From the NCBI RefSeq assembly GCF_017654505.1, contig NC_054537.1, positions 75,885,118-75,949,117 on the forward strand: 64,000 nucleotides of DNA, given 5' to 3'. A program made the position numbers and the translations under genes. Under the pieces are notes generated by a model. That model ran no database searches. It worked only from the letters and a program-made list of their open reading frames with translations, and was not told the origin of the DNA. Within the stretch, counting starts at the first letter, position 1. Each line of letters starts with the position of its first letter. The DNA is from Polyodon spathula (lineage: Eukaryota > Chordata > Actinopteri > Acipenseriformes > Polyodontidae). Shown here piece after piece: positions 62,703 to 64,000 of this stretch.

Positions 62703-64000
62703 CAGTGCCTATAGTAAGTATTCACCCCCCTTGGACGTTTTCACAGTTTGTTGTGTTACAGCCTGAAATCTTGATGCATTTAAATGGGATTTTTTTTTCT
62801 TTGATTTACACAACCTACTAACCTATCAACGCTTTGAAGAGGCAAGAGAATTTTTATTGTGAAACAACAGTTAATGAAAAATGTAAAAAACTGAAATGTC
62901 TTGGTTAGATAAGTATTCACCCCCCTGAGTCAATACTTGGTAGAACCATCTTTGGCAGTAATTACAGCTGTGAGTTTTTTGGGGTAATTCTCTACCAGGT
63001 TTGCACATCTGGATTGTGCAATATTCGCCAGTTCTTCTTGGTAAAATTGTTCAAGCTCTGTCAAGTTGGATGGGGATCGTTGGTGGACAGCAATCTTCAA
63101 ATATTGCCACAGATTTTCAATCGGATTCAAGTCCAGGCTTTGACTGGGCTCTAGGACATTAAAATGTCATTTTAGGACATTTACTTTTTTGTTTTTAAGC
63201 CACTGCAGTGTCGCTTTGGCTGTGTGCTTGGGGTCTTTGTCCTGCTGAAAGGCAAATCTCTGTCCCAGTCTTAGGTCTTTTGCAGACTGAAGCAGGTTTT
63301 CCTCAAGGATTTGCCTGTATTTAGCTCCATCCATTTTGCCCTCTGCCCTGACACGCTTCCCAGTCACTGCCGAAGAAAAGCATCCCCATAGCATGATGTT
63401 GCCACTACCATGCTTCACAATAGGGATGGTGTTACCTGGGTATGTGCTGTGTTGGGTTTGCGCCAGTTACAACGCTTATCATTTAGGCCAAATAGTTCAT
63501 TTTGTGTTTCATCGGACCACAGAATCTTTTACCACATCTTTTCACAGTGTCCCACATGCCTTTTTGCACATTCCAAGCAGTATTTTACATGGGCTTTTTT
63601 TTTTTCAGAAATGACTTCTTTCTTGCCACTCTTCCATACAGGCCAGATTTGTGGAGTACCTGAGCTATTGTTGACACATGGACAGTTTTTTTCTCCCATC
63701 ACAGCCATGGAACGCTGTAGGTATTTCAGAGTTGTCATTGGCCTCTTGTTGGCTTCTCTGACCAATGCTCTTCTTACCCGGCTGCTCAGTTTGGGAGGAC
63801 GGCCTGCTCAAAGCAGATTCTGGGTGGTGCCGTATACCTTCCACTTCTTAATGATCGACTAGAATGTTCTCCAAGTGATATTCAATGCCTTTGAAATCTT
63901 TTTATACCCCACCCCTTATCTGTGCCTTTCCACAACTTTATCCCGGAATTGTTTTGAAAGTTCATTTGGTCTTTATGGATGTATCTTTGCTTTGAATGCA
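62703..64000 (-). mobile_element. Tc1-like transposon, second family, cut by window end
   Basis: The terminal repeat CAGTGCCTATAGTAAGTATT follows TA at 62701-62702. The minus strand encodes a Tc1 transposase: NPIENLWQYLKIAVHQ (catalytic Glu), [19 protein letters not shown] (second Asp region, DKDPKH), [12 protein letters not shown], and further upstream fragments near 63529-63765. A small duplicated AGGACATT segment at about 63151-63180 and other frame breaks make it a pseudogene. Its terminal repeat and protein differ from the two other Tc1-like copies, so it is a separate family. Confidence 0.92.

Overview
This is vertebrate nuclear DNA. It is AT-rich, intron-dominated and crowded with microsatellites and transposable-element remnants. 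The only protein-coding host gene I can support is the middle of HIVEP1 (ZAS-family zinc-finger transcription factor; ZNF40 / MBP-1) on the + strand. Tc1-like, DIRS-like, L2-type LINE, tRNA-headed SINE and LTR remnants together with a slowly evolving HIVEP1 suggest a ray-finned fish, perhaps a non-teleost such as a sturgeon or paddlefish. The species assignment is inference.

Layout. Bases 1-37,166 carry no identifiable coding exon. They hold a foldback element (495-1800), a duplicated block (6851-7258 and 8760-9318), an L2-type LINE 3' end (9606-10560), one candidate non-coding exon (12263-12442), an internally deleted Tc1-like copy (13843-15121), a short inverted-repeat element (16290-16761), a SINE beside DIRS-like remnants (18540-20800), a solo LTR with a target duplication (24168-24901), a palindromic element (25010-25157), an LTR-like block (29782-30184), a dispersed repeat (32250-32870) and a degenerate hammerhead-like motif (33506-33537).

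HIVEP1 coding sequence begins in this window at 37167-37220, a 54-nt exon. A 10.96-kb intron follows, containing a nearly full-length dead Tc1-like element and a small TA-flanked element. The giant central exon is 48183-54067; it encodes the ZAS-N zinc-finger pair, the central C2HC finger and most of the protein. Three smaller exons (54680-54816, 56813-56988, 60407-60508) encode the linker and the split ZAS-C zinc-finger pair. All splice phases agree and the five exons join into about 2118 codons. The exon with the start codon and the exons for the C-terminal part (about the last fifth of the human protein) were not found here; the latter must lie beyond 64,000.

The 3' end (61878-64000) is a nested stack: a tRNA-headed SINE split by a solo LTR, followed by a Tc1-like transposon that runs off the window.

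I found no new enzymatic or defence-type system. The most informative non-genic observations are the nested insertion, the two solo LTRs of one family, the foldback, the duplication whose microsatellite changed strand, and the DIRS remnant. All coordinates and alignments were made by eye.
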